Below are positions 8,931 to 15,496 of a stretch of 48,460 nucleotides of DNA, piece after piece. Numbering within the stretch: the first letter of the stretch is position 1; each line of letters starts with the position of its first letter. Below the pieces are notes generated by a model that ran no database searches, was not told where the DNA came from, and saw only the letters and a program-made list of their open reading frames with translations. Position numbers and translations under genes: made by a program. This DNA comes from Bacillota bacterium (lineage in GTDB: Bacteria; Bacillota; Clostridia; Peptostreptococcales; Anaerovoracaceae): the NCBI GenBank assembly GCA_016293805.1, contig JAEDDI010000009.1:1-48460 (forward strand). The letters are read 5' to 3'.

Positions 8931-9140
8931 TTATTTTAAAGGATCATAGCCGCCTTCATGAAATGGATGACATTTAAGTATCCTCTTAATACCAAGAAAT
9001 GTTCCTCTGTAAAATCCATACTTCTCGAGAGCCTGTAAAAAATATACAGAACACGTAGGTGTAAATCTGCATTTGCCGGGAAGCAGAGGAGATAAAAATT
9101 TCTGATAAAAAAGAATAATATACATTAAAAATCTTTTCAT
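8931..9140 (-). CDS. yidD: Membrane protein insertion efficiency factor YidD
   Basis: A 69-residue protein with the family hallmarks: an N-terminal amphipathic segment (IILFYQKFLSPLLP), the C-R-F-T-P-T-C-S core, ALEKYGFYRGT, and the C-H-P-F-HEGGYDP ending. It is thought to help the YidC/Sec pathway at the membrane. Its ATG overlaps the rnpA TGA by four bases (ATGA), a typical coupled start, and yidC begins 12 bases downstream. Confidence 0.95.
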   Translation of the reverse strand: MKRFLMYIILFYQKFLSPLLPGKCRFTPTCSVYFLQALEKYGFYRGTFLGIKRILKCHPFHEGGYDPLK

Positions 9141-9475
9141 TTATCTGATAAACCTGCTCTCCTGACAGCCGATTTCATTGATTTAAGTACATCCTGACAC
9201 TTACAGTCAGTAATTGTACTTCTGGCAATAAAAACTATATCATAGCCGCTGTCAATACTATCCCTGATTTGTCTGTAGCTCTCCTTCATTAATCTGGCAG
9301 CTCTGTTTCTGACTACACTGTTACCGACCTTTTTGCTGGCTATAAAGGCTGTTCTTGAATATTCAAGGTTGTTCCTGAGATAAAAAACAACAATAAATCT
9401 GTCACCTTTAGATTTACCTCTACTGAATACGTTATCAAATGCCTTCTGTCCCCTTAAAACGTCCTTTTTTAACAT
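9137..9475 (-). CDS. rnpA: Ribonuclease P protein component
   Basis: A 112-residue basic protein, cofactor of the RNase P ribozyme for tRNA 5' maturation. The F-x-x-V-F-x-x-G-K opening (AFDNVFSRGKSKGDRFIV) and the RNR-type signature are present. The latter reads VGNSVVRNRAARLMKESYRQ, where most homologues have R-x-K-R-x-L-R-E; this is a modest divergence in the basic helix. The ribosome binding site is weak (AAGGAAA, 13 bases away). It lies between rpmH and yidD as is usual. Confidence 0.94.
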   Translation of the reverse strand: MLKKDVLRGQKAFDNVFSRGKSKGDRFIVVFYLRNNLEYSRTAFIASKKVGNSVVRNRAARLMKESYRQIRDSIDSGYDIVFIARSTITDCKCQDVLKSMKSAVRRAGLSDK

Positions 9476-9524
9476 ATATCAGAAATATTTCCTTTCATAC
9501 CGATAAACGGCAAATAAGCGCTGA

Positions 9525-9659
9525 TTAAGCTGATAACTTCTTTCTTCCCTTTGCTCTTCTTCTCTTAAGAACGTTTCTTCCATTCTTAGTCTTCATTCTC
9601 TTTCTGAAGCCATGTTCCTTGCTTCTCTGTCTCTTCTTTGGCTGATAAGTCATTTTCAT
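9525..9659 (-). CDS. rpmH: 50S ribosomal protein L34
   Basis: A 44-residue, very basic protein reading MKMTYQPKKRQRSKEHGF at its start and ending RRRRAKGRKKLSA apart from one K/R difference; this is the canonical L34 pattern. The start is the ATG 10 bases after AGGAGG; a second ATG two codons later is too far from it. It is the first gene of the operon running rpmH-rnpA-yidD-yidC-jag and has a near-consensus promoter upstream. Confidence 0.95.
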   Translation of the reverse strand: MKMTYQPKKRQRSKEHGFRKRMKTKNGRNVLKRRRAKGRKKLSA

Positions 9660-9735
9660 AGTTACAGTTCCTCCTAAATAAAAATTTTAACTGATTGTCG
9701 CCATCTAAATTACAAAGGCGCACATATACTCAATA

Positions 9736-9764
9736 ATCATATTACAATTAAAAATCAATGTCAA
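9736..9764 (-). promoter_or_regulatory. Sigma-A-type promoter of the rpmH operon
   Basis: On the minus strand TTGACA (9759-9764) is followed, after exactly 17 bases, by TATGAT (9736-9741). The predicted transcript starts near 9729, about 70 bases before the rpmH ATG. It lies directly downstream of the dnaN terminator. Confidence 0.85.
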
Positions 9765-9778
9765 TTATTTTATTCCTA

Positions 9779-9808
9779 ATAAAAAAAAGCCAGAGTTTAA
9801 CCTCCGGC
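9779..9808 (-). terminator. Intrinsic terminator of dnaA-dnaN
   Basis: A GCCGGAG/CTCTGGC stem (7 bp, one G-T pair, 6-base loop) at 9789-9808 is followed by eight Ts on the minus strand. It lies 11 bases past the dnaN stop and isolates dnaA-dnaN from the rpmH operon. Confidence 0.9.
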
Positions 9809-9819
9809 ATAAATAGCAT

Positions 9820-10932
9820 TTAAAATAATCTAACAGGCAGAACAAGCATATCGTATATATTACCCTCAATAGGTTTAATAAGAGCAGGAGTTACGCTTGT
9901 GTTAAAATTGAACAGAACGGTGTCATCATCAATTACTTTAAGTGTATCAAGCAGATACTTTGAATTAAAACCTATTTCAATATCCTCGCCCTTCTTATCG
10001 ACTATTATCTGCTCTTTCACATTACCTGCATCAGATCTTGATGTTACTGTAAGGAGATTATTAGTAATATTTACTCTTATGAGGTTATTCTTTCCGTCGT
10101 TTGAAAGAAGAGAAGCTCTTTCCACTGCACTTATTAAATCATTCCTGTCAATATACACTTTTGTTCTGAAATCAGATGGAATAATATCTCTGTATCTTAT
10201 AAATTCACCTTCAAGAAGTCTGAGATAAATTTCAGTATTATCAAGATTAATCTGTGCAAAATTACCAGCTGGAGAAATGATTACATCTTCATCTGAATCA
10301 TCTTCAGAAATAATTTTATTAATATCATTAAGCATACCGGCATTAATAATAATACTCTGCTCAATATCATTCCTTACAGGTTCTCTGTTTACTGCCATTC
10401 TGAATCCGTCAAGAGCTATCATATTTAAAGAATCCTTCTCAAATTCAATAAGAACACCTACTATGATACCCTTAGCCTCCTCAACGCTTGCAGCAAAGGA
10501 AGTTTTCCTTATCATATCCTTTAATATATTCTTATCTATCAAAAGTTTAGTAAAATAAATATCAGGAGATTTAGTAACAGGGAATTCTTCATAATCAGCT
10601 GTTGTAATTGTAAATTCAGAATTATCTGTTACAACTCTTAGTGAAATACTGTCTATACTTTCAACTAATATGCTGTTAGCAGGAAGCTTTCTTATTATGT
10701 CCATGAAGAGCTTAGCAGAGACAGCAGTTACACCTGTATTTTCAATATAAATATCTTCAGTTACAGTATGTTTTATAGTAATATCCATATCTGAAGCAGT
10801 AAAAGTAACGCTGTCTTTTTCAGCAGAAATAAGGATGCATTTAAGAATAGGTCTTGTTGTCTTGTTTGATACAGCTTTTGATACTATATTTAATGCTTTT
10901 AAAAGCTGCTTCTGACTGCATGTAAATTTCAT
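9820..10932 (-). CDS. dnaN: DNA polymerase III beta subunit (sliding clamp)
   Basis: A 370-residue clamp with the expected opening (MKFTCSQKQLLKALNIVSKAVSNKTTRPILKC, three repeated clamp folds) and the terminal M-L-V-L-P-V-R-L ending found in all beta subunits. GGAGG precedes the ATG by 5 bases. It lies downstream of dnaA on the minus strand, with the DNA unwinding element in the gap. Unlike most Firmicutes, the next gene in the direction of transcription is rpmH, not an S4-domain gene and recF. Confidence 0.97.
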   Translation of the reverse strand: MKFTCSQKQLLKALNIVSKAVSNKTTRPILKCILISAEKDSVTFTASDMDITIKHTVTEDIYIENTGVTAVSAKLFMDIIRKLPANSILVESIDSISLRVVTDNSEFTITTADYEEFPVTKSPDIYFTKLLIDKNILKDMIRKTSFAASVEEAKGIIVGVLIEFEKDSLNMIALDGFRMAVNREPVRNDIEQSIIINAGMLNDINKIISEDDSDEDVIISPAGNFAQINLDNTEIYLRLLEGEFIRYRDIIPSDFRTKVYIDRNDLISAVERASLLSNDGKNNLIRVNITNNLLTVTSRSDAGNVKEQIIVDKKGEDIEIGFNSKYLLDTLKVIDDDTVLFNFNTSVTPALIKPIEGNIYDMLVLPVRLF

Positions 10933-10944
10933 GAAAACCTCCGT

Positions 10945-11013
10945 AAAAAAACCTATATTATTAATATATTATTTTAGTAGTAGTAGTAGTAGGGCCTGTG
11001 GAAAAGTGGAAAA
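10945..11013. other. oriC: oriC unwinding region: DnaA-trio element with DnaA boxes
   Basis: On the plus strand an AT-rich stretch is followed by six consecutive TAG triplets (10975-10992), a GGCC cluster (10993-10996), a DnaA-box-like TGTGGAAAA (10997-11005) and a tandem AGTGGAAAA (11005-11013). This order (AT-rich, trios, GC cluster, boxes) with trios reading 3'-GAT-5' away from the boxes is the layout of the DnaA-trio unwinding element described in Bacillus subtilis, at the same place between dnaA and dnaN. Another AGTGGAAAA occurs at 11093-11101, beside the dnaA stop. Strand opening would start in the trio/AT segment. Confidence 0.85.
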
Positions 11014-11101
11014 CTCAGTTAATATCTTACACTCCATGGAGTTTTAGAGTTGATAAAGCTGTTGATAACTTGTTATAGTGCCTGTGATATAAAGTGGAAA
11101 A

Positions 11102-12448
11102 CTAATCTTCCTTTATTTCGTTTATAAGTTCAGATACTATCTGATTTGTTTCTGAATTGTTTTTAATATCGTTAGATATTTTCTCAAATGCATGAAGTAC
11201 AGTCGTATGATCTCTTCCACCGAAGTATTTGCCTATCTGAGGGTATGATAAATCTGTGAGAACCCTGCAAAGATACATGGAAATCTGTCTTGGATATGCA
11301 ATATTCTTTGTTCTTTTTGAAGAATCCATATCTGAAATTTTCAGACCGAACTTCCTGCAGACTTTTTTCTTTATATATTCCGGATTAATTGAATTATCCT
11401 GAATTGAGATGATATCTTTAAGTACATTCTTAGCAAATCTGAGAGTAACAGGTTCATTCATCATTGTAGAGAAGCTTGTAACGCGTGATAATGCACTTTC
11501 CAGATCTCTAACATTCATCTTTATTTTTTCAGCTATAAAATTAATAACATCAAGAATATCTTCACTCAATTCAATACCATCAAGATGAGCTTTTCTCTGA
11601 AGTATAGCAACCCTTGTTTCAAAATCAGGAGGCTGAATATCAGCAATAATATTCCAGCCAAATCTCGAACGGAGTCTTTCATCCAGATTAACCAGTTTAT
11701 TTGGAGCTCGGTCTGATGATAAAATAATCTGTTTTCCGTTATCATATAAAGTGTTGAACGTATTAAAAAGCTCAAGTTCAGTCTGTTCTTTACCTTCTAT
11801 GAACTGAACATCATCTATCAGAAGAACATCCTGATTTCTGTATTTATTCTTGAACTCATCCATTTTTCTTTTATTGTTCTTAGTGTCACGTATTGCATCA
11901 ATAAGTTCTGATGTAAACATTTCTGAAGAGACATAAAGAACGCGTAACTCAGGATGATTCTTAAGAATATGTATACCTATAGCGTGCATGAGGTGTGTTT
12001 TGCCAAGCCCCGATCCTCCGTAAATAAAAAGAGGATTATATGCATCTGAAGGTGATTCTGCAACAGCAACAGCAGCGGCATGAGCATATTTATTATGATC
12101 CCCGACTACAAAATTATCAAATGTATATCTTGGATTAAAATAGAATTCATCTTCGTATTCTCTAAATGCTACAGTTTTAGGTTTAGGATTGCTGCTTGGA
12201 AGTGAAAAAGAAATATTATATGATTTTCCGAATACTTCGCTGATGCTGCTTTTTAATAATCTCAGATACCTGTCGTTAATAACCTTAAGTACAAGAGAAT
12301 TTGGCACTTCTAGGTTAATTAAACTGTTATCATCATTAATTGAAAGAAGAACAATAGGTTCGAACCAGGTTGAATAGCTTAACTGAGTCGTAGTAGCCTT
12401 TATCTGTTTCATTACTTTGTTCCATCTGTCATTTGTGTTTTCCTTCAT
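11102..12448 (-). CDS. dnaA: Chromosomal replication initiator DnaA
   Basis: A 448-residue AAA+ initiator. Domain I is residues 1-85 and a short linker (domain II) follows. The AAA+ core has Walker A GGSGLGKTHLMHA at about 143, Walker B LLIDDVQFI at about 206 and the arginine-finger region RLRSRF. The domain IV DNA-binding signature GRDHTTVLHA is at about 412. AGGAG precedes the ATG by 9 bases. A DnaA box lies between the -35 and -10 of its promoter, suggesting self-repression. The domain II linker is short compared with many DnaA proteins. Confidence 0.98.
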   Translation of the reverse strand: MKENTNDRWNKVMKQIKATTTQLSYSTWFEPIVLLSINDDNSLINLEVPNSLVLKVINDRYLRLLKSSISEVFGKSYNISFSLPSSNPKPKTVAFREYEDEFYFNPRYTFDNFVVGDHNKYAHAAAVAVAESPSDAYNPLFIYGGSGLGKTHLMHAIGIHILKNHPELRVLYVSSEMFTSELIDAIRDTKNNKRKMDEFKNKYRNQDVLLIDDVQFIEGKEQTELELFNTFNTLYDNGKQIILSSDRAPNKLVNLDERLRSRFGWNIIADIQPPDFETRVAILQRKAHLDGIELSEDILDVINFIAEKIKMNVRDLESALSRVTSFSTMMNEPVTLRFAKNVLKDIISIQDNSINPEYIKKKVCRKFGLKISDMDSSKRTKNIAYPRQISMYLCRVLTDLSYPQIGKYFGGRDHTTVLHAFEKISNDIKNNSETNQIVSELINEIKED

Positions 12449-12478
12449 TAAAAAACTCTCCTGTCTGATTCTTAATAT

Positions 12479-12507
12479 ATAATATCAGAAAAGTTATCCA
12501 CAGACAA
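12479..12507 (-). promoter_or_regulatory. dnaA promoter with embedded DnaA box
   Basis: On the minus strand TTGTCT (12502-12507) and TATTAT (12479-12484) are 17 bases apart. The spacer holds a perfect DnaA box (12494-12502). DnaA bound there would block RNA polymerase, a familiar autoregulation layout; binding itself is inferred. Confidence 0.65.
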
Positions 12508-12569
12508 TTACAAATTATAAATTGTTGAAATTGTAATAATCAACAGAGTTATAAACAACCTGTGGATAA
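12494..12569. other. oriC: Upstream DnaA-box pair of the bipartite oriC
   Basis: Two perfect TTATCCACA boxes lie in the dnaA-DUF523 gap: 12494-12502 on the plus strand and 12561-12569 on the minus strand, facing each other 58 bases apart. The DNA between them is AT-rich and contains a weaker TTATAAACA at 12549-12557. Together with the dnaA-dnaN gap this forms a two-part origin like incAB/incC of Bacillus. Confidence 0.85.
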
Positions 12570-12574
12570 ATGTA

Positions 12575-12614
12575 TTCACTTTTTGCACAGTATAAAAATA
12601 CTGTTAAAAGTGAA
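12575..12614. repeat. Nested inverted repeat beside the upstream oriC boxes
   Basis: Outer arms TTCACTTTT (12575-12583) and AAAAGTGAA (12606-12614) enclose inner arms CAGTAT (12588-12593) and ATACTG (12598-12603) with an AAAA centre. It can fold into a long imperfect hairpin or serve as an operator. It lies five bases from a DnaA box and upstream of the DUF523 gene, where the promoter of that gene must be. Confidence 0.6.
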
Positions 12615-12660
12615 TAAAAGAATATATAATATATTTATCATATGTTAGGAGGTTTAAAAT

Positions 12661-13125
12661 ATGAGAAAAATTTTAACAAGCGAATGTCTTTATGGCGGAC
12701 GTATCGTTAGATATGATGGCGGAGACACTACTGAAACTAATCCTATTTACCTTAAATGGAAGGAGGAGGGTCGTCTTGTAAAAATATGCCCTGAAGTATT
12801 CGGCGGTCTTCCGACTCCTCGACCTGATTCACAGAGACAGGGAGACAAGGTAATAGCATGCACAGGTCCTGATGTTACCAGAGAGTACACTCTTGGTGCA
12901 GAAGAAGCATTGAGACTTGCAAAGGAAAATGATGTCGCATTCTGCATAATGAAACTTGACAGTCCTTCATGTGGAAGCAAGTACATCTATGACGGAACAT
13001 TCACTGATACTTTGACAGAAGGTCAGGGTCTTGCAGTTGAATATTTAAGAAATGCCGGTTTTAAAGTGTTCGGAGAAGATGATATAGAACTTGCTGCTGA
13101 ATACCTTAAAGAAATAGAAGGATAA
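12661..13125 (+). CDS. DUF523/TudS-type [4Fe-4S] desulfidase-like protein
   Basis: A 154-residue protein of the DUF523 family. Three conserved cysteines are visible in SECLYGG (Cys9), KICPEV (about Cys43) and DSPSCGS (about Cys103), with the family motifs GGLPTPRP and MKLDSPSCG. In the characterised relative TudS, three such cysteines hold a [4Fe-4S] cluster that removes sulfur from thiouracil, so a thionucleobase or tRNA-sulfur salvage role is possible here. AGGAGG precedes the ATG by 8 bases. It is transcribed divergently from dnaA and ends at its own terminator, so it is monocistronic. Confidence 0.85.
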   Translation: MRKILTSECLYGGRIVRYDGGDTTETNPIYLKWKEEGRLVKICPEVFGGLPTPRPDSQRQGDKVIACTGPDVTREYTLGAEEALRLAKENDVAFCIMKLDSPSCGSKYIYDGTFTDTLTEGQGLAVEYLRNAGFKVFGEDDIELAAEYLKEIEG

Positions 13126-13156
13126 AGGAAAGTTAAGTAGTTTAGAGTATATATAT

Positions 13157-13181
13157 GCGGTCCCATAGAGACCGCTTTTTT
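13157..13181 (+). terminator. Intrinsic terminator of the DUF523 gene
   Basis: A GCGGTC/GACCGC stem with a 7-base loop (13157-13175) is followed by six Ts on the plus strand, 32 bases after the stop codon. Confidence 0.9.
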
Positions 13182-13185
13182 GATG

Positions 13186-13209
13186 AAAAAAAACTCCGGA
13201 AAACCGGAG
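13186..13209 (-). terminator. Intrinsic terminator of the ATA-start secreted protein gene
   Basis: A CTCCGG/CCGGAG stem with a four-base loop (13194-13209) is followed on the minus strand by eight Ts. It stands back to back with the DUF523 terminator. Confidence 0.9.
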
Positions 13210-13218
13210 CCTTGGGGT

Positions 13219-14220
13219 TTAGTAGTATGTGTTATAGAAATTAACTATGCCGGATATATCACTTTTATATCCTGATATTACAGGGACAATAGTAATATAG
13301 TATCTTTTTCCGCTTTTCATTGAATACTTCCCTATTTTATTAAGTCTATATGTTGATGTAACGCCTGTTTTTGGAGTTAATGTCTTTGTAAGACTTCCTC
13401 TTTTATTTATTGAAGTAGATACATAAACCTTGTATTTCTGAACTTTGCTTACCCCTTTGAGTTTAAGGTTGCAGCCGTTAAATAGAGATGAATATTTAAT
13501 TTGTGCATACGGATTGCAGGCATATCTGTAAGAACTCCATGGTCCTGTGATTATGCTGTCGCTGCTATCAGTAACATAAGGTCTTATTCTGTATTTATAT
13601 GCCTTACCCTGAGGAAAAGCAAAACTGTCTTTAGAATCACATCTCTTAACTAAAGTACCGGAAGCAGTTCTGATTTCAATTTCACCGCCCGTTGATGATA
13701 ATGTCTGTGCATATTCAAATGAATACATATTATCGCTTCCAACAAGACAAAAATCAGATTTTGCAAATTTGGTAAATACATCAGCATAGTCGTTTATAAG
13801 TCCGTACTGCTGAATGCCTGAAGAATCTGTATAAGTAAAACCTATGGCAAATCTTGAAATGTATTCTCCTGTAGTCTCAATGTTGAAATCGGCAACATTT
13901 TCTTTAAATGATCTTGTATCAGGAGAACATTCATCTATATATTTAAGTATGCCATCATCATCATAAACAAGCCTCCATTCAGTTATATTCATATTCTGTG
14001 GAATACTGCATGTCCAGCTGACGGTAAAAGAAGAAGTTGTAGATGTATATGAAACATCTCCTTCAATATAGGTATAGTTATTATCACTCATCAGTGTGAA
14101 TCCATCGGATTCAGAATTGCTGATACTGCCTGCTGGATTTGCAGATGCAGATGAGGCAGCAGCAAATATTACAGTTACTGCAACAGCTAGCATTGCTAGA
14201 ATTCTAAGTGTTTTTTTTAT
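13219..14220 (-). CDS. Secreted FN3-like protein A, apparent ATA start codon
   Basis: A 333-residue exported protein of unknown function, paralogous to the next gene. The reading frame KKTLRILAMLAVAVTVIF is a normal signal peptide, cleaved probably after ASA (residue 27). The paralogue has ATG before KKTL, whereas this gene has ATA, 9 bases after GGAGG. The first in-frame ATG is nine codons further on and would remove the basic n-region. The mature part has two diverged halves of beta-strand type, with the ending YKVYVSTS...YYITIVPVISGY resembling fibronectin type III modules. Promoter and terminator are intact. Either AUA initiates weakly, or the gene is newly silenced. Confidence 0.7.
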   Translation of the reverse strand: MKKTLRILAMLAVAVTVIFAAASSASANPAGSISNSESDGFTLMSDNNYTYIEGDVSYTSTTSSFTVSWTCSIPQNMNITEWRLVYDDDGILKYIDECSPDTRSFKENVADFNIETTGEYISRFAIGFTYTDSSGIQQYGLINDYADVFTKFAKSDFCLVGSDNMYSFEYAQTLSSTGGEIEIRTASGTLVKRCDSKDSFAFPQGKAYKYRIRPYVTDSSDSIITGPWSSYRYACNPYAQIKYSSLFNGCNLKLKGVSKVQKYKVYVSTSINKRGSLTKTLTPKTGVTSTYRLNKIGKYSMKSGKRYYITIVPVISGYKSDISGIVNFYNTYY

Positions 14221-14243
14221 ATAATTAATCCTCCTTCAGCTAT

Positions 14244-14272
14244 ATTCTACAGCAGTAAGATATATGTGTAAA
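14244..14272 (-). promoter_or_regulatory. Promoter of secreted protein A
   Basis: On the minus strand TTTACA (14267-14272) and TAGAAT (14244-14249) are 17 bases apart. The -35 and following bases are nearly the same as in the promoter of the paralogue, so the promoter was probably duplicated with the gene. Confidence 0.7.
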
Positions 14273-14278
14273 TAATAT

Positions 14279-14307
14279 AAAAAGCAGCTTCCGAAAATAG
14301 AAGCTGC
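14279..14307 (-). terminator. Intrinsic terminator of secreted protein B
   Basis: An 8-bp GCAGCTTC/GAAGCTGC stem (14284-14307) is followed by TTTTT on the minus strand, just before the promoter of the downstream paralogue. Confidence 0.88.
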
Positions 14308-14313
14308 AGCATT

Positions 14314-15294
14314 TTAGTACCATGTATTATATGAACTGAATTTAAAGAATGATTCTGATTTGACACCATTAATATACGGTATAACCTTAAAATAATATGT
14401 CCTTCCCTTTGACAATGAATTTGTACCTCTCTTATTAACAAGATATGTTACATTTTTTCCTGCAGCAGGTGTAACGGTTCTTGTAAGTTTATATGTTCCT
14501 GTGCTGCTTGTTGCAACAAATATCTTATATTTAACGTTTTTAATGCCTCTGAGTTTAATATTGATACCGTTCTTTGAAGAATTATTGCCATATGAACATG
14601 TTGTTTTAACAAAATACTTATAACCGCTGTAATTACCATAGTATGTCTGACCGTTGGATTCATTCACATAGTAATACCTTGCTCTGAATTTATAAGGCAC
14701 ATTATTTGATACCGAAAAATAATCGGTTGATGTGTATTTTGTTGAATAATTAATAGTATTGCCTGTATTTACAGCCACTCTTTCAAATTCTGTACCTGTA
14801 GCATATTGATTTTTAGCTACTGAGAAATAACCGGTGTTCTGAGTGGAATATACAGTTACCCCGATATTATCTTTAACAAGAGCAGCAGGTGTTGTATTTA
14901 CATAAGTATAAAGAATATCAGAATAAGATGAAGTTGATAAATAGTTCCCGCTTCCATATGTATATGAATAATTTACAGTAAGCTTAAGTTTTGTTGAATA
15001 TCCCTGGGCATATGCATTAAGAGTTACATCCTTTGTGTAATTACCACTGTCAAGAACTTTGCCGGAATTATAGTCTGATATAGTCCAGTTTGTAACATGC
15101 CATTCTTTAACGGAACTTGGCAGATAGCTAGGGGAATACCTGCTCAGATCAACTCTTACTACGCAGCTTGTATCCGAACTGCTTACCATTTTGAAAGCAT
15201 CGCTTTCTCCATAAGCAAATGCAGAGGAAGCTGCAGCAAAAATCACAGTTACTGCAACAGCTAGCATTGCTAGAATTCTAAGTGTCTTTTTCAT
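14314..15294 (-). CDS. Secreted FN3-like protein B
   Basis: A 326-residue exported protein. The signal peptide MKKTLRILAMLAVAVTVIF continues to a probable cleavage after AFA (residue 27). No membrane anchor, LPxTG motif or cell-wall-binding repeat is visible. The mature protein is rich in Tyr, Ser, Thr and Asn, with strand-like repeats. The last 90 residues (LRGIKNVKYKIFVATS...YYFKVIPYI) align by eye with protein A and resemble a fibronectin type III module. The ATG lies 6 bases after GGAGG. The function is unknown; adhesion or surface association is a guess from composition. Confidence 0.8.
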   Translation of the reverse strand: MKKTLRILAMLAVAVTVIFAAASSAFAYGESDAFKMVSSSDTSCVVRVDLSRYSPSYLPSSVKEWHVTNWTISDYNSGKVLDSGNYTKDVTLNAYAQGYSTKLKLTVNYSYTYGSGNYLSTSSYSDILYTYVNTTPAALVKDNIGVTVYSTQNTGYFSVAKNQYATGTEFERVAVNTGNTINYSTKYTSTDYFSVSNNVPYKFRARYYYVNESNGQTYYGNYSGYKYFVKTTCSYGNNSSKNGINIKLRGIKNVKYKIFVATSSTGTYKLTRTVTPAAGKNVTYLVNKRGTNSLSKGRTYYFKVIPYINGVKSESFFKFSSYNTWY

Positions 15295-15322
15295 TTCTTT
15301 CCTCCATATTTAAGATATTCAT

Positions 15323-15351
15323 ATTTTACAGATATAAAAGATATGTGTAAA
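15323..15351 (-). promoter_or_regulatory. Promoter of secreted protein B
   Basis: On the minus strand TTTACA (15346-15351) and TAAAAT (15323-15328) are exactly 17 bases apart, about 30 bases upstream of the ATG. The sequence following the -35 matches the promoter of paralogue A. Confidence 0.75.
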
Positions 15352-15448
15352 GATATTAGGAAAAAATACAGATACAGATGATGATTCTGACAATAATAAT
15401 GATTACAAACTTGTTGATATTATCGCATCATTCAATTACAGATATGTT

Positions 15449-15476
15449 TTGTGACTGCTGAACAATATGATATAAT
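15449..15476 (+). promoter_or_regulatory. Promoter of the malY/patB-recF unit
   Basis: TTGTGA (15449-15454) and a perfect TATAAT (15471-15476) are 16 bases apart. The predicted start lies only about 14 bases before the ATG, leaving just enough leader for the GGAGG. Confidence 0.65.
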
Positions 15477-15496
15477 TTTATCCGGAGGAAAATAAT

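Noticed and set aside
12357..12372. tRNA-like GGTTCGAACC
   Set aside because: It lies inside dnaA, with no acceptor or anticodon stem around it.
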